A program made the translations under genes and the position numbers. Below the pieces are notes generated by a model. That model ran no database searches. It was not told where the DNA came from and worked only from the letters and a program-made list of their open reading frames with translations. Positions 24,443-34,462 of a stretch of DNA of 64,000 nucleotides are shown here, piece after piece (position 1 is the first letter of the stretch; each line of letters opens with the position of its first letter). Source of the DNA: Pseudidiomarina marina (lineage in GTDB: Bacteria > Pseudomonadota > Gammaproteobacteria > Enterobacterales > Alteromonadaceae); assembly GCF_003987045.1 (NCBI RefSeq), contig NZ_PIPZ01000002.1:124001-188000 (forward strand), written 5' to 3'.

Positions 24443-26140
24443 ATGCTGCATCACTCCCTCGCGGCGCTGTTGCTGCGTGACAAACTTATTCCTGAAGAAA
24501 AACTCACGAAATGCAGTGAGTATGCTTGGGAAAATAAACTTCCATTTAGCGCCTGCTTAATTGATCAGAAGCTTATTTCGCCAAGCGAGCTTGCCAACTT
24601 TTGTTACCTCGAATCAAATGCCCCTTGGCTTGACCTCGACGCTTTTAATCCTGATTACATCCCGCAAGAATTTATCAATGAACGCTTAATTCGTAAAAAC
24701 CATGCGATACCGCTGTATATGCGTGGCAGCGTGCTGTACGTGGCAGTTTCTGATCCCACACGGATTGAGACACTCGATGAATTTCAATTCCGTACGCGGA
24801 TGCAAACTGAAGCGGTATTAGTCGAAGAGAACAAGCTTCAAAAACTAATTGATACGGTTCTTGAGAATGACTCGTCTGCATTAGGTGTTACTGCGGAAGA
24901 CGAGCAAGAGCTTCGCGAAATTGATGCTGAAGGCGAACGTCAGGACGATAGCGGCGCGGTATCGGCCGATGTAAAAAACGATGCGCCGATTGTTATCTAC
25001 ATCAACAAGATGCTGCTCGATGCCATTAAACGTGGCGCCTCGGATTTGCACTTTGAGCCATACGAACAAGAGTATCGTGTCCGTTTTCGTATCGATGGTG
25101 TGTTACATGAAGTGGCTAAACCGCCAGTTCAACTCGCAGGCCGTATTGCTGCTCGCTTGAAAGTTATGTCACAGCTCGATATTGCCGAGCGCCGATTACC
25201 GCAAGATGGTCGTATTAAGCTCAAATTATCGAAACATAAAGCGATTGATTTCCGGGTCAGTACTTTGCCCACTTTGTATGGCGAAAAAATCGTTTTGCGG
25301 ATACTCGATGCTGCCGCAGCAATGATTGGTATCGAATCATTAGGTTATGAACCCGACCAGCAGAAACTCTACGAAGAAGCGTTAGAAAAGCCGCAAGGTA
25401 TGATTTTGGTGACGGGTCCGACAGGTTCGGGTAAAACCGTCTCGCTCTATACCGGTTTGAATATTCTGAACACCCCAGAGCGCAACATTTCGACGGCAGA
25501 AGACCCTGTTGAAATTAACTTAATGGGAATTAACCAAGTTCAGATTAATGTTAAAGCCGGTTTGACCTTCGCTGATGCACTGCGCTCTTTCTTACGTCAG
25601 GATCCCGACGTGGTGATGGTGGGTGAGATCCGTGACTTAGAAACCGCAGAAATTGCGATTAAAGCGGCACAAACCGGTCACTTAGTTCTCTCCACCTTGC
25701 ACACCAACTCGGCGGCTGAAACCCTGACACGTTTGATGAACATGGGCGTGCCGTCGTACAACATTGCGGGTTCGGTCACCCTGATTATTGCGCAGCGTCT
25801 TGCTCGTCGCTTGTGTAACACCTGCAAAGATGAAGAAAAGTTGCCGAAAGAAGAAATGTTGCGCCAAGGCTTTTCTGAAGAACAGGTAAAGACTGCGAAA
25901 ATATTCAAGGCGGTTGGTTGCGATCAATGCACCGGCGGGTATAAAGGTCGTACAGGTGTATACGAAGTTATGCCCATTACAGACAACATTGCAGACCTTA
26001 TAATGCAAGGGTCATCGTCACTAGAAATTGCAAAGCAGGCACGTCGAGACGGCATTAACTCATTACGCCAGTCGGCATTGTTGAAAGTATTAAAAGGTAC
26101 CATTAGCCTGGCAGAAGCCAACCGTGTCACCAACTTCTAA
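24443..26140 (+). CDS. pilB: Type IV pilus extension ATPase
   Basis: This 565-residue hexameric ATPase powers pilus assembly. The N-terminal MshEN/GSPII-like domain (about 1-140) is followed by the motor domain with Walker A GPTGSGKT near residue 329, an Asp box (EDPVEI), Walker B-like [16 protein letters not shown] and the His box [10 protein letters not shown] tetra-Cys zinc site is present (CNTCK ... CDQC near residues 455-495). The ribosome site AAGGT is 7 bp upstream. pilC follows after 31 bp. N-terminal MshEN-type domains in PilB/MshE relatives can bind c-di-GMP; whether this one does is open, but it would fit the leader RNA upstream. Confidence 0.96.
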   Translation: MLHHSLAALLLRDKLIPEEKLTKCSEYAWENKLPFSACLIDQKLISPSELANFCYLESNAPWLDLDAFNPDYIPQEFINERLIRKNHAIPLYMRGSVLYVAVSDPTRIETLDEFQFRTRMQTEAVLVEENKLQKLIDTVLENDSSALGVTAEDEQELREIDAEGERQDDSGAVSADVKNDAPIVIYINKMLLDAIKRGASDLHFEPYEQEYRVRFRIDGVLHEVAKPPVQLAGRIAARLKVMSQLDIAERRLPQDGRIKLKLSKHKAIDFRVSTLPTLYGEKIVLRILDAAAAMIGIESLGYEPDQQKLYEEALEKPQGMILVTGPTGSGKTVSLYTGLNILNTPERNISTAEDPVEINLMGINQVQINVKAGLTFADALRSFLRQDPDVVMVGEIRDLETAEIAIKAAQTGHLVLSTLHTNSAAETLTRLMNMGVPSYNIAGSVTLIIAQRLARRLCNTCKDEEKLPKEEMLRQGFSEEQVKTAKIFKAVGCDQCTGGYKGRTGVYEVMPITDNIADLIMQGSSSLEIAKQARRDGINSLRQSALLKVLKGTISLAEANRVTNF

Positions 26141-26171
26141 TTAGTATAATCAGAATAATAAAGGTGCAGTC

Positions 26172-27398
26172 ATGGCCAAAAAGCCACAAGCCATCAAAGA
26201 GATTTCCGAATTTGCCTGGACGGGCATTAATAAGCGTGGGCAACGCGTCAAAGGCGTGATGCGTGCCGATAATGACAAGCACGTACGCGCTAAACTACGC
26301 GACCAAGGTGTCATGCCGAAAAGCGTCAAGAAGAAGGGCAAATCGTTATTTGGTGGTAAGAAAATTAACGGCGGTGATATCGCGCTGTTTACCCGTCAAA
26401 TCGCTACCATGTTAAGTGCGGGTGTTCCTTTATTGCAATCATTAGAGATGGTTGCTAAGGGTGTTGAGAATCCTAAAATTCGTGATTTGATGCTCACCAT
26501 TGCCAATGACGTCGCCGCCGGTTCACCGTTTGCCTCTTCGCTGCGTAAGCACCCAGATATTTTCGATACCTTGTACTGCGACCTTGTAGAATCGGGTGAG
26601 CAATCAGGTTCACTGGAAACGATTTTCGATCGTATCGCGACGTACCGCGAAAAATCAGAAGCACTCAAAGCAAAAATCAAAAAAGCATTGGTTTATCCGG
26701 CGTCGGTTATCGTGGTTGCAATTGTTGTGACCATTATCTTGCTGGTATTTGTGGTACCTCAATTTGAAGCGGTATTTAAAGATTTCGGTGCCGAGTTACC
26801 GGCTATGACGCAGTTTGTTGTCACCTTGTCCGAAATTGTGCAAGCCTACTTCCTCTATGTTGCGGCTGGATTCGTTGTCGCAGGATGGCTATTTAAGCGT
26901 GCCTATTCGAAAAGTCAAAATGTTCGAGATAAAGTCGATAAATATTCATTAAAAATACCGGTCATTAAAGAAATTTTAAATAAAGCCGCCGTTGCACGCT
27001 TTGCTCGTACACTTTCAACAACTTTCGCTGCGGGTGTGCCACTCATTAACGCCCTTGAATCGGCAGCTGGTGCATCAGGAAACGCCGTTTATCGCGATGC
27101 GATTTTGCGCATTCGTGAAGAGGTCACCTCCGGTATGCAAATGAATACGGCCATGCAATCGCAAGACCTATTCCCAACGCTGGCTGAACAAATGGTGTTT
27201 ATCGGCGAGGAATCCGGTTCACTGGATGATATGCTGGCGAAAGTCGCGAATATATATGAGCGTGAAGTGGACGACCTCGTCGATAACTTAACCGCCCTAC
27301 TCGAGCCGATGATCATGGTTGTGATTGGTGTGCTTGTTGGTGGTCTGATAGTCGCTATGTACTTACCAATCTTCTCACTCGGTAAGGTGGTTAGCTAA
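26172..27398 (+). CDS. pilC: Type IV pilus inner-membrane platform protein
   Basis: This 408-residue GspF/PilC-family protein has two homologous halves, with TRQIATMLSAGVPLLQSLEM near residue 75 and ARTLSTTFAAGVPLINALES near 280, and hydrophobic segments around 175-200, 225-245 and 375-400. It sits at the base of the pilus machine and works with PilB. It lies between pilB and pilD (1 bp gap to pilD). The initiator ATG has an AAGGT site. Confidence 0.95.
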   Translation: MAKKPQAIKEISEFAWTGINKRGQRVKGVMRADNDKHVRAKLRDQGVMPKSVKKKGKSLFGGKKINGGDIALFTRQIATMLSAGVPLLQSLEMVAKGVENPKIRDLMLTIANDVAAGSPFASSLRKHPDIFDTLYCDLVESGEQSGSLETIFDRIATYREKSEALKAKIKKALVYPASVIVVAIVVTIILLVFVVPQFEAVFKDFGAELPAMTQFVVTLSEIVQAYFLYVAAGFVVAGWLFKRAYSKSQNVRDKVDKYSLKIPVIKEILNKAAVARFARTLSTTFAAGVPLINALESAAGASGNAVYRDAILRIREEVTSGMQMNTAMQSQDLFPTLAEQMVFIGEESGSLDDMLAKVANIYEREVDDLVDNLTALLEPMIMVVIGVLVGGLIVAMYLPIFSLGKVVS

Positions 27399-27399
27399 C

Positions 27400-28266
27400 A
27401 TGGAAATCGTTTTTGACTACCCGGCACAAACTTGGTGGGTGACGGTTTTTGGCTTATTACTTGGTCTTGTAGTCGGAAGCTTTCTGAATGTTGTCATTGG
27501 CCGCTTTCCGGTGATGATGCAACGTCAGTGGCAGCGCGAATGTGCTGAGGTTAACGGCATTGAGCCAGAGCAACATGAACCGTTTAATCTTGCGAAACCG
27601 AATTCGCATTGTCCGAAGTGCCAAGCGCCAATTAAATGGTATGACAATATTCCTGTCGTCAGTTGGCTGGTATTAAAGGCAAAGTGCCGTAGCTGTGGAA
27701 CGAAAATTTCCGCACGTTATCCAGCCATCGAGCTACTCACTGGCATTATCTTTGCGCTAGTCGTCTGGAACCTGGGTTTCACTTTCACCACATTCGTGTA
27801 TTTATTCCTCGCGTGCTTGTTGATCAGCATGTTCTTTATTGATGCCGATCACATGCTACTGCCGGATCAAATGACTTACCTCATGTTATGGACTGGCTTA
27901 GGTTTTGCGATATATAGCGGTCATATCCCACTTAAAGACGCCGTCATTGGTGCTATGGCGGGCTATTTAGCGCTCTGGAGCGTCTACTGGGGCTTTAAAT
28001 TGCTGACTGGCAAGGAAGGCATGGGGTATGGCGACTTTAAGCTGCTAGCGGCCTTTGGGGCATGGCATGGCTACCAACTTCTACCAGTCACAATCATAGC
28101 GGCAGCAGCAAGCGGCGCTATCATTGGCATTGCGTGGCAAACGATTAACCGCAATAAACAAGGACAGCCCATTCCGTTTGGCCCGTTTTTGATTTGTGGT
28201 GGCGTTGTCGCCATGCTCTGGGGTGAGTCTTTACTCACTGGTTATCTCAACTGGGTTGCACACTAA
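27400..28266 (+). CDS. pilD: Prepilin leader peptidase / N-methyltransferase
   Basis: This 288-residue membrane enzyme removes the prepilin leader and methylates the new N-terminus. The cytoplasmic four-Cys site (CPKCQAPIKWYD ... CRSC) is near residues 70-105, and the two catalytic Asp motifs are FIDADHMLLPDQ (about 147) and GYGDFKLL (about 210). There are about eight hydrophobic helices. It should process PilA of this window and perhaps type II secretion pseudopilins. The gene follows pilC and overlaps coaE by one base (TAATG). Confidence 0.96.
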   Translation: MEIVFDYPAQTWWVTVFGLLLGLVVGSFLNVVIGRFPVMMQRQWQRECAEVNGIEPEQHEPFNLAKPNSHCPKCQAPIKWYDNIPVVSWLVLKAKCRSCGTKISARYPAIELLTGIIFALVVWNLGFTFTTFVYLFLACLLISMFFIDADHMLLPDQMTYLMLWTGLGFAIYSGHIPLKDAVIGAMAGYLALWSVYWGFKLLTGKEGMGYGDFKLLAAFGAWHGYQLLPVTIIAAAASGAIIGIAWQTINRNKQGQPIPFGPFLICGGVVAMLWGESLLTGYLNWVAH

Positions 28267-28877
28267 TGTTTGTTGTGGGCGTTACTGGCGGAATTGGTAG
28301 CGGTAAAACCACGGTCACCAATTTATTCCAGCAGCACGGTATTATGATTGTCGATGCCGATGTGATTGCGCGTCATATTATGGATAAAGGGGGCGAAGCG
28401 CTGAGAGCTGTCGTGCAACGCTACGGTGATAAGGCGTTGTTAGACGATGGTAACCTGAACCGAGCTTGGCTTCGTGAACGAATTTTTAAGCACCCTGAAG
28501 ACAAGCAATGGCTGAACGACCTCACCCATCCGCTGATTCGTGATCAAATTCTAAGTCAATTGCAGCAAGCAAAATCTGACTATGTGATTCTGTCGGCGCC
28601 ATTGCTGATTGAAAACCGTCTGACCAAACTTTGTGACCGAGTACTGGTAGTCGATGTTAGCGAAGCAACCCAGCTTGAACGCACCCAACAACGTGATAAT
28701 GTGAGCGAAGACCAAGTGCAGGCGATTATTAATGCGCAGGCTTCGCGCGAGCAACGCTTACAAGCAGCAGATAACATCATTCACAATGAAGGCGATGAAG
28801 CCGAATTGACGTCGCAAGTTGAGACTCTGCACGAGCTTTACCTACGTTTAGCACTAGTTAAACAGTCAACTCATTGA
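28266..28877 (+). CDS. coaE: Dephospho-CoA kinase
   Basis: This 203-residue kinase catalyses the last step of coenzyme A synthesis. The P-loop GGIGSGKTT is at residues 8-16, DADVIARHI at about 32, and the adenine-side LLIENRLTKLCDRVLVVD follows. It lies between pilD and zapD, a conserved order in gammaproteobacteria. Its ATG shares the A of the pilD stop. Confidence 0.97.
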   Translation: MFVVGVTGGIGSGKTTVTNLFQQHGIMIVDADVIARHIMDKGGEALRAVVQRYGDKALLDDGNLNRAWLRERIFKHPEDKQWLNDLTHPLIRDQILSQLQQAKSDYVILSAPLLIENRLTKLCDRVLVVDVSEATQLERTQQRDNVSEDQVQAIINAQASREQRLQAADNIIHNEGDEAELTSQVETLHELYLRLALVKQSTH

Positions 28878-28896
28878 AACTTCTTAATAAGCAGCT

Positions 28897-29673
28897 ATGA
28901 TAGAGCAGATGGATAATAATAATAATCATGCAACCATAGCTTACGAGTACCCACTTCTTGAGCGGGTGCGCACGTATTTGCGCCTAGAACATATCTTACA
29001 AGCGTTGCAGCCTGATACGCCGGTTACCCTGCAAAACTACACACGATACTTCAGTGCATTGTTTGCAATTCTCGATCTGTGCGAGCGCAGTGACGTGCGC
29101 ACCGACGTGCAAAAAGATCTTGAGCGTCGTAAAGCGCAGCTAAAAGTATGGGCGCAACACCCCGATGTGAATCAAGATTCATTAGAGCAGACCTTAAACC
29201 AGGTCAATCAAGCAATCCAAGCAATACAACCGATTAATCGAGTAGGCAGTAGCTTAAAGCAAGACCGCTTGCTGAGCGCCATTCGTCAACGCTTTGCGAT
29301 GCCGGGCGGCACCTGCAACTTCGATGTGCCACAGTTACATTTTTGGTTGCACCAACCGCAGCAAGTGCGCGATGTTGATACCATGCGTTGGTGGTCTGAG
29401 CTTGAGATTTTGGTGAATGGCTTATTGTTGGAATTAGAACTGATGCGTGGTCAGGCGCGTTACCAGACGGTAACCGCACCCAATGGCTTACTGCAAGAAA
29501 GTACCGAACCGCTGAGTTTATTACGTATTCGTGTGCCAGCCGATTTACCGGCCTACCCGGTGATTTCTGGGCACAAACAACGTTTTAGCATTCGCTTTTT
29601 GCGATATGAGCCAATTAATGGCAAAGCCTCTGTCGACGACGAGGTGAAATTCGAGCTGGCACTCTGCCCATAA
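28897..29673 (+). CDS. zapD: Cell-division protein ZapD (FtsZ-bundling)
   Basis: This ZapD-family protein of up to 258 residues crosslinks FtsZ filaments at midcell. Family features are YEYPLLERVRTYLRLEHIL near the N-terminus, a helical middle, and a C-terminal beta domain (FSIRFLRYEP). The start is uncertain: ATG at 28897 or 28909, neither with a strong ribosome site. yacG, its usual follower, is missing; the stop is only 26 bp from the end of the convergent mutT. Confidence 0.93.
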   Translation: MIEQMDNNNNHATIAYEYPLLERVRTYLRLEHILQALQPDTPVTLQNYTRYFSALFAILDLCERSDVRTDVQKDLERRKAQLKVWAQHPDVNQDSLEQTLNQVNQAIQAIQPINRVGSSLKQDRLLSAIRQRFAMPGGTCNFDVPQLHFWLHQPQQVRDVDTMRWWSELEILVNGLLLELELMRGQARYQTVTAPNGLLQESTEPLSLLRIRVPADLPAYPVISGHKQRFSIRFLRYEPINGKASVDDEVKFELALCP

Positions 29674-29699
29674 TCCCACTTATTCTGGAATCTCGTTAC

Positions 29700-30107
29700 C
29701 TATCGCGCGGTTTGCGCCTGTAACCGTTCAATAATTGGCTGGTTGGCTTCTGGAAACGGATAAGCATCAAGCTGATGCAAAGGCACCCAAGCCCATTCTT
29801 GCCCTTCTTGCTGACGTACTGCGCCGTGAAATTCAGTCACCACCCACACGTCTAGCAATACCTGCTTATCTGGGTAATCAAAGCTAATTGCCGTGAATGG
29901 CGCGGCAGCTTGCACCTTAATATTGCATTCTTCGAGAAGTTCTCGGCACAACGCTTGGTAAACATCCTCGTCGGCTTCAACTTTACCGCCAGGAAATTCC
30001 CATTTGTTGCCCTGATGAAGATGGGCGTGACGACGACTTATAAACACATCGCCGTCGGGGTTTTGAATCACCCCAACGGCAACGTGAATGCGTTTAGATT
30101 TTGCCAT
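29700..30107 (-). CDS. mutT: MutT-type 8-oxo-dGTP diphosphatase
   Basis: This 135-residue Nudix hydrolase cleans oxidised guanine nucleotides. I start at the ATG at 30107 ([14 protein letters not shown]); the longer open frame lies in secA. The Nudix box reads [17 protein letters not shown] then LEECNI, where the usual glycine of the EExGU motif is replaced by Asn. Its start overlaps the secA stop by 14 bp. In E. coli mutT also follows secA. Confidence 0.92.
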   Translation of the reverse strand: MAKSKRIHVAVGVIQNPDGDVFISRRHAHLHQGNKWEFPGGKVEADEDVYQALCRELLEECNIKVQAAAPFTAISFDYPDKQVLLDVWVVTEFHGAVRQQEGQEWAWVPLHQLDAYPFPEANQPIIERLQAQTAR

Positions 30108-32793
30108 GGCACTGTTTAAATTTCTTACCAGAACCACATGGACACGGGTCATTACGACCGACCTGTGCAGCCGCTGCAGCTTGTTTAGGCGATGGTTCAG
30201 TGCCGCTGGTAGGCGCTCCTTCGTGCTGGTATTCTTTCTGCTGAGCAGCTTCTGCAGCGCGACGCTTCGCTTCAACCGCTTCAACATCTTCTTCCGCACG
30301 AACTCGTACTTTGCTTAAAATAGTTACTACTTCTAGCTTCAGTGCTTCAAGCATTTCAGCGAACAGTTCGAATGCCTCACGCTTGTATTCTTGTTTCGGG
30401 TTCTTTTGTGCATAGCCACGTAAATGAATACCTTGACGCAAATGGTCCATTGCCGCCAAATGCTCTTTCCAGTGCATATCGAGGCTTTGTAGCATAATGG
30501 TTTTCTCGAACTGGCGAATCACCTGCTCGCCTACCATCTGCTCTTTTTCTTTATATGCTTTTACTAACTCGTCAAGAATACGTTCGCGCAAGATTTCTTC
30601 GTGAAGCTTGTCGTCTTCCTCCAACCATTGCTGAATTGGCAATGGCAATGCGAAATCGGCTCGCAAGCGCTCTTCGAGACCTTCAAGATCCCATAATTCA
30701 ACGAGTGATTGCGGCGGAATGTATTCGCTGATGACGCGATCAACCACATCGGCGCGAATCGCCTCGATGGTTTCTGAAATATCACCTTCATCTAGCAATT
30801 CGTTGCGTTGCTCGTAAACGACTTTACGTTGATCATTTGCAACGTCATCATACTCAAGCAATTGCTTACGAATATCGAAGTTACGCCCTTCAACTTTACG
30901 CTGTGCGTTCTCAATCGCGCGGCTAACCCACGGATGTTCAATCGCTTCGCCACGTTTCATGCCGAGGCGCTTCATCATGGTTGCCATGCGCTCCGATGCA
31001 AACATCCGCATCAAACTATCTTCAAGCGAGAGATAAAAACGTGATGAACCCGGGTCACCTTGACGGCCTGAACGACCGCGAAGCTGGTTATCGATACGAC
31101 GTGATTCATGACGCTCAGTACCAATAATATGCAGGCCGCCTGACTCAATGACGGCATCGTGGCGCTTCTGCCATTCAGTTTTCACTTGCTCAATTTTTTC
31201 AGGCGTTGGGTCTTTCAGCTCAGCAATTTCTGTCTGTAAATTACCACCCAACACAATATCGGTACCACGACCGGCCATGTTGGTAGCAATAGTCACCGCA
31301 CCTGGCAGACCGGCTTGCGCAACAATTTCAGCTTCACGAGCGTGGAATTTTGCGTTCAGTACGTTATGTGGGATCTTTTTCTTCTTCAAAAGCTTAGACA
31401 GTAGCTCAGAGCTTTCAATTGAAATGGTACCAACCAAGACCGGACGCTTCGCGACACGGCATTCTTCAATATCAGCCACGATGGCTTCGTATTTTTCTTC
31501 GGCGGTGATAAAAATCAAATCCGCACGGTCATCTCGAATCATCGGACGGTTGGTTGGAATCACCACCGTTTCCAAGCCGTAAATGGATTGGAACTCAAAT
31601 GCTTCGGTATCGGCTGTACCGGTCATACCGGCGAGCTTGGTGTATAAACGGAAGTAGTTCTGGAACGTAATTGACGCCAACGTCTGGTTTTCGTTCTGAA
31701 TTTTCACGCCTTCTTTGGCTTCAATGGCTTGGTGCAAGCCTTCTGACCAACGACGACCTTCCATTGTACGACCGGTATGCTCATCAACAATCACAATTTG
31801 ATCGTCTTTGACAATATAATCGACGTCTTTTTGGAATAAGTGGTGCGCGCGCAAGGCAGCGTTCACGTGGTGAAGCAGCGTAATGTTAGCTGCTGAGAAC
31901 AGCGAATCGTCTTCAGCGAGTAGCCCACGCTCTTTCAAAATCTCTTCAACGTGCTCTTGACCATGTTCGGTCATATGCACTTGCTTCGATTTTTCATCGA
32001 CGGTGAAATCACCTTCGCCGCGCTCTTCTTCGGTATCCTCTTTTTCTTGACGTACAAGCAACGGAACAATCTCGTTCATCTTGATGTACATGTCAGAACT
32101 GTCTTCTGCTGCACCTGAAATGATTAACGGCGTACGCGCTTCATCAATTAAAATGGAGTCAACCTCATCCACAATCGCATAGTTCAATTCACGCTGAACA
32201 CGCTCTTGTGGGCTAAATGCCATATTATCGCGAAGGTAATCAAAACCGAATTCGTTGTTGGTACCGTAAGTAATATCGGCTGCGTAAGCTGCACGCTTAT
32301 CCGTTGGATTCATGCCTGGAATATTGAAGGCTACGGTAAGACCCAAAAATTCAAACAAAGGGCGGTTGGTTTCGGCATCACGACGAGCTAAGTAATCGTT
32401 TACGGTTACAATATGCACGCCCTTGCCGCTTAATGCGTTCAAGTAAGCCGACAATGTTGCGGTTAGAGTTTTACCCTCACCGGTACGCATCTCAGCAATG
32501 CGGTTGTCGTTTAAGATCATACCGCCGACTAACTGCACATCGAAATGACGCATTTTAAACACACGCTTCGATGCTTCACGCACTGTCGCAAATGCTTCAA
32601 CTAGTAAATCATCGAGTTTTTGACCTTGTTCGATGCGCTGTTTAAATTCGACGGTTTTTTGTTTAAGTTCTTCGTCACTAAGCGCTTCAAATTCAGGTTC
32701 AAGTGCATTGATTTGCTGAACTTTCTTTTGCAAACCTTTAAGAATACGATCGTTGCGGCTACCAAATACCTTGCGGAATAAACTACCTAACAT
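30094..32793 (-). CDS. secA: SecA preprotein translocase ATPase
   Basis: This 899-residue motor drives proteins through SecYEG. Walker A is in [10 protein letters not shown] near residue 105, [15 protein letters not shown] near 208, and the second nucleotide fold contains [10 protein letters not shown] and [12 protein letters not shown]. The C-terminus carries the zinc-binding SecB-interaction motif [17 protein letters not shown]. It is preceded by an M23 peptidase gene rather than the secM found in E. coli. Confidence 0.98.
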   Translation of the reverse strand: MLGSLFRKVFGSRNDRILKGLQKKVQQINALEPEFEALSDEELKQKTVEFKQRIEQGQKLDDLLVEAFATVREASKRVFKMRHFDVQLVGGMILNDNRIAEMRTGEGKTLTATLSAYLNALSGKGVHIVTVNDYLARRDAETNRPLFEFLGLTVAFNIPGMNPTDKRAAYAADITYGTNNEFGFDYLRDNMAFSPQERVQRELNYAIVDEVDSILIDEARTPLIISGAAEDSSDMYIKMNEIVPLLVRQEKEDTEEERGEGDFTVDEKSKQVHMTEHGQEHVEEILKERGLLAEDDSLFSAANITLLHHVNAALRAHHLFQKDVDYIVKDDQIVIVDEHTGRTMEGRRWSEGLHQAIEAKEGVKIQNENQTLASITFQNYFRLYTKLAGMTGTADTEAFEFQSIYGLETVVIPTNRPMIRDDRADLIFITAEEKYEAIVADIEECRVAKRPVLVGTISIESSELLSKLLKKKKIPHNVLNAKFHAREAEIVAQAGLPGAVTIATNMAGRGTDIVLGGNLQTEIAELKDPTPEKIEQVKTEWQKRHDAVIESGGLHIIGTERHESRRIDNQLRGRSGRQGDPGSSRFYLSLEDSLMRMFASERMATMMKRLGMKRGEAIEHPWVSRAIENAQRKVEGRNFDIRKQLLEYDDVANDQRKVVYEQRNELLDEGDISETIEAIRADVVDRVISEYIPPQSLVELWDLEGLEERLRADFALPLPIQQWLEEDDKLHEEILRERILDELVKAYKEKEQMVGEQVIRQFEKTIMLQSLDMHWKEHLAAMDHLRQGIHLRGYAQKNPKQEYKREAFELFAEMLEALKLEVVTILSKVRVRAEEDVEAVEAKRRAAEAAQQKEYQHEGAPTSGTEPSPKQAAAAAQVGRNDPCPCGSGKKFKQCHGKI

Positions 32794-32829
32794 GTGAATC
32801 TATGTTCCTGTTGTAACAATCGAACGGCC

Positions 32830-33762
32830 TTAGTCAGCCGAACGATAGACATATTTATATGGGTCAATTTGACGATTGTTGCGTAGCACTTCGTAATGAA
32901 CATGTGGCCCAGTAGAGCGACCGGTGCTACCTAACAGAGCAATTTTCTGCCCGCGCGTGACAACATCACCTTCTTTCACCAATAATTCTTTGCTGTGGCC
33001 ATAGCGAGTTTTCAGCCCGCCGCCGTGATCAATTTCAATCAACTGGCCATAACCTGAACGCTCGCCAGCCCATGTCACGACACCAGCACCGGTAGCATAA
33101 ACGCCGGCACCTTCTTCTAAACTGGCGAAATCGAGACCTTTATGCATTGCCGGACGACCGTTGAATGGGTCTTTACGAATACCGTACTGCGACGACAACC
33201 AACCTGAGTCGACAGGACGACCAGCAATATAGCTCTCTGCTGAGATATGGTGACTCATCATCACCGACTCAAGTAGCGCGAGCTGTTTTTGTTTACTGGC
33301 AAGCTCACCCATCATGCCTTCAATTTGATCAATGACATCACGGCCATCAACTTTTGGTGCATCGGTAATCGATGCTTCCGGACCACCCATGATCTCAATC
33401 AGTGGCTGCTCAAAGGCAAACTCGCCGTTATCAAGATCCGCAACTGATGCTAACCGTTTGCCAAGCGCATCAAGGCGACGCAGTTGTGACTGCATTTCAC
33501 CTAAATAAATGGTCATGGCGGTGAGTTTTTTCTCGGTTTCGTCTTTTAACTCACGTACAGCTTGCTCTTGTGCAGCTAACGCGATTTTCTCTTCTGTAAT
33601 TTTCGCCCGGGCGGCTTCGGCGTCTAACCCCTGATGTTCCCATGGCTTCGTTACAGCAAGCACACCAAGCGCAGCAAGGCCGGCCAGCGACATCAAACGT
33701 CGACGGCTCAGCTCAAAGCTGAATTTTACTTTGGTGCCTCGGTAGAAGACTGATAAACTCAT
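32830..33762 (-). CDS. M23-family (LytM) metallopeptidase-like envelope protein
   Basis: This 310-residue protein has a membrane anchor or signal at about residues 23-43, a coiled-coil region (about 50-165) with Glu/Lys/Ala-rich heptads, and a C-terminal LytM/M23 domain (about 190-300). The zinc motif starts with MHKGLDFAS (His and Asp ligands) and ends with GPHVHYEVLRN. It would cut peptidoglycan cross-links or, if inactive, activate amidases as EnvC and NlpD do; the ligand residues look intact, so hydrolysis is possible. It is divergent from the dciA-like gene and upstream of secA, a common arrangement in gammaproteobacteria outside the enterics. Confidence 0.9.
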   Translation of the reverse strand: MSLSVFYRGTKVKFSFELSRRRLMSLAGLAALGVLAVTKPWEHQGLDAEAARAKITEEKIALAAQEQAVRELKDETEKKLTAMTIYLGEMQSQLRRLDALGKRLASVADLDNGEFAFEQPLIEIMGGPEASITDAPKVDGRDVIDQIEGMMGELASKQKQLALLESVMMSHHISAESYIAGRPVDSGWLSSQYGIRKDPFNGRPAMHKGLDFASLEEGAGVYATGAGVVTWAGERSGYGQLIEIDHGGGLKTRYGHSKELLVKEGDVVTRGQKIALLGSTGRSTGPHVHYEVLRNNRQIDPYKYVYRSAD

Positions 33763-33803
33763 GCAATCTCTCGCTGCTAATTATAATTAAATGGCACGCA
33801 AAC

Positions 33804-34280
33804 ATGGCTCGAAAACGACCTCGCGATATCCAACAACTGTTTGGCGGTCAGCGCTTACAGCGTTTTACTGACTTTACAGAGCAATACCAACGCTGGCAAC
33901 AGCAATTGCAACAATGTTTTGTTGCACTGCAGCTGTCGCCTCTGTTGGCACACTGTAAAGTGGTGTCGGTTCGTGCGCACACCCTCGTGCTCGAAGTCTC
34001 ATCGGCAGCTCTTGCTAGCCGTATAAAACTTCAGCAAAGCCGCATTATAACGTATTTTCAAGATGAATCTACGGGGCATATCTCTCGTATTGATGTGCAG
34101 GTACGTCCAAAAATCAGTACGCCGTCGCTTCAACCGACCGAAAAAGCACCGCAACCTGTTAAAAACGCAGGCAAAAATGATGATGAGACGGTAGCGAAAT
34201 TGAGGCGGCAGGCGGAGTTGTGCGAGGAGCCGTTGCGCTCGCAGCTACTCGCCTTGGCGGAGAAATACGAGAAAACTTAA
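33804..34280 (+). CDS. DciA-like (DUF721) protein, putative replicative helicase loader
   Basis: This 158-residue protein has the DUF721/DciA domain in the first 105 residues: a helical start, then HCKVVSVRAHTLVLEVSSAALASRIKL, typical of the KH-like part. The C-terminal tail (from about 105) is charged and probably flexible. DciA proteins help load DnaB where DnaC/DnaI are absent, which fits a non-enteric gammaproteobacterium. The neighbourhood with secA and lpxC is also typical. Its name is based on family; loader activity is inference. Confidence 0.8.
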   Translation: MARKRPRDIQQLFGGQRLQRFTDFTEQYQRWQQQLQQCFVALQLSPLLAHCKVVSVRAHTLVLEVSSAALASRIKLQQSRIITYFQDESTGHISRIDVQVRPKISTPSLQPTEKAPQPVKNAGKNDDETVAKLRRQAELCEEPLRSQLLALAEKYEKT

Positions 34281-34290
34281 AAGCGTTGTT

Positions 34291-34306
34291 CGTTATTCGT
34301 TATTCG
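34291..34306. repeat. CGTTATT heptamer repeat, left arm, dciA-lpxC gap
   Basis: CGTTATTCGTTATTCG, two 7-bp units, begins 11 bp after the dciA stop. It is complementary to the reverse-orientation array at 34389, about 80 bp away, and the two could form a terminator-like structure between the convergent genes. Confidence 0.75.
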
Positions 34307-34388
34307 TGAGTTTGGTTCGTTTGAGAACCTTGCTCACAGATAGCACACTTTTATTTACGCAGGTTTTGGTTTTTCGTTTTTTCTTTTT

Positions 34389-34425
34389 CGAATAACGAAT
34401 AACGAATAACGAATAACGATTAACG
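34389..34425. repeat. CGTTATT heptamer repeat, right arm (reverse orientation)
   Basis: Five 7-bp units, CGAATAA four times then CGATTAA, plus CG. This is the longest uninterrupted array of the family in the window. Confidence 0.8.
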
Positions 34426-34426
34426 G

Positions 34427-34462
34427 TGCTGCGCACCACCCGGCGTGAAACGCCGGGCTACG
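34427..34462. repeat. REP-like palindrome D, overlapping the lpxC stop codon
   Basis: CCCGGCGTGAAACGCCGGG (34439-34457) preceded by GCTGCGCACCA and followed by CTAC. lpxC ends with TAG read from that CTA. The context is nearly identical to copy B at lpd. Confidence 0.8.
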
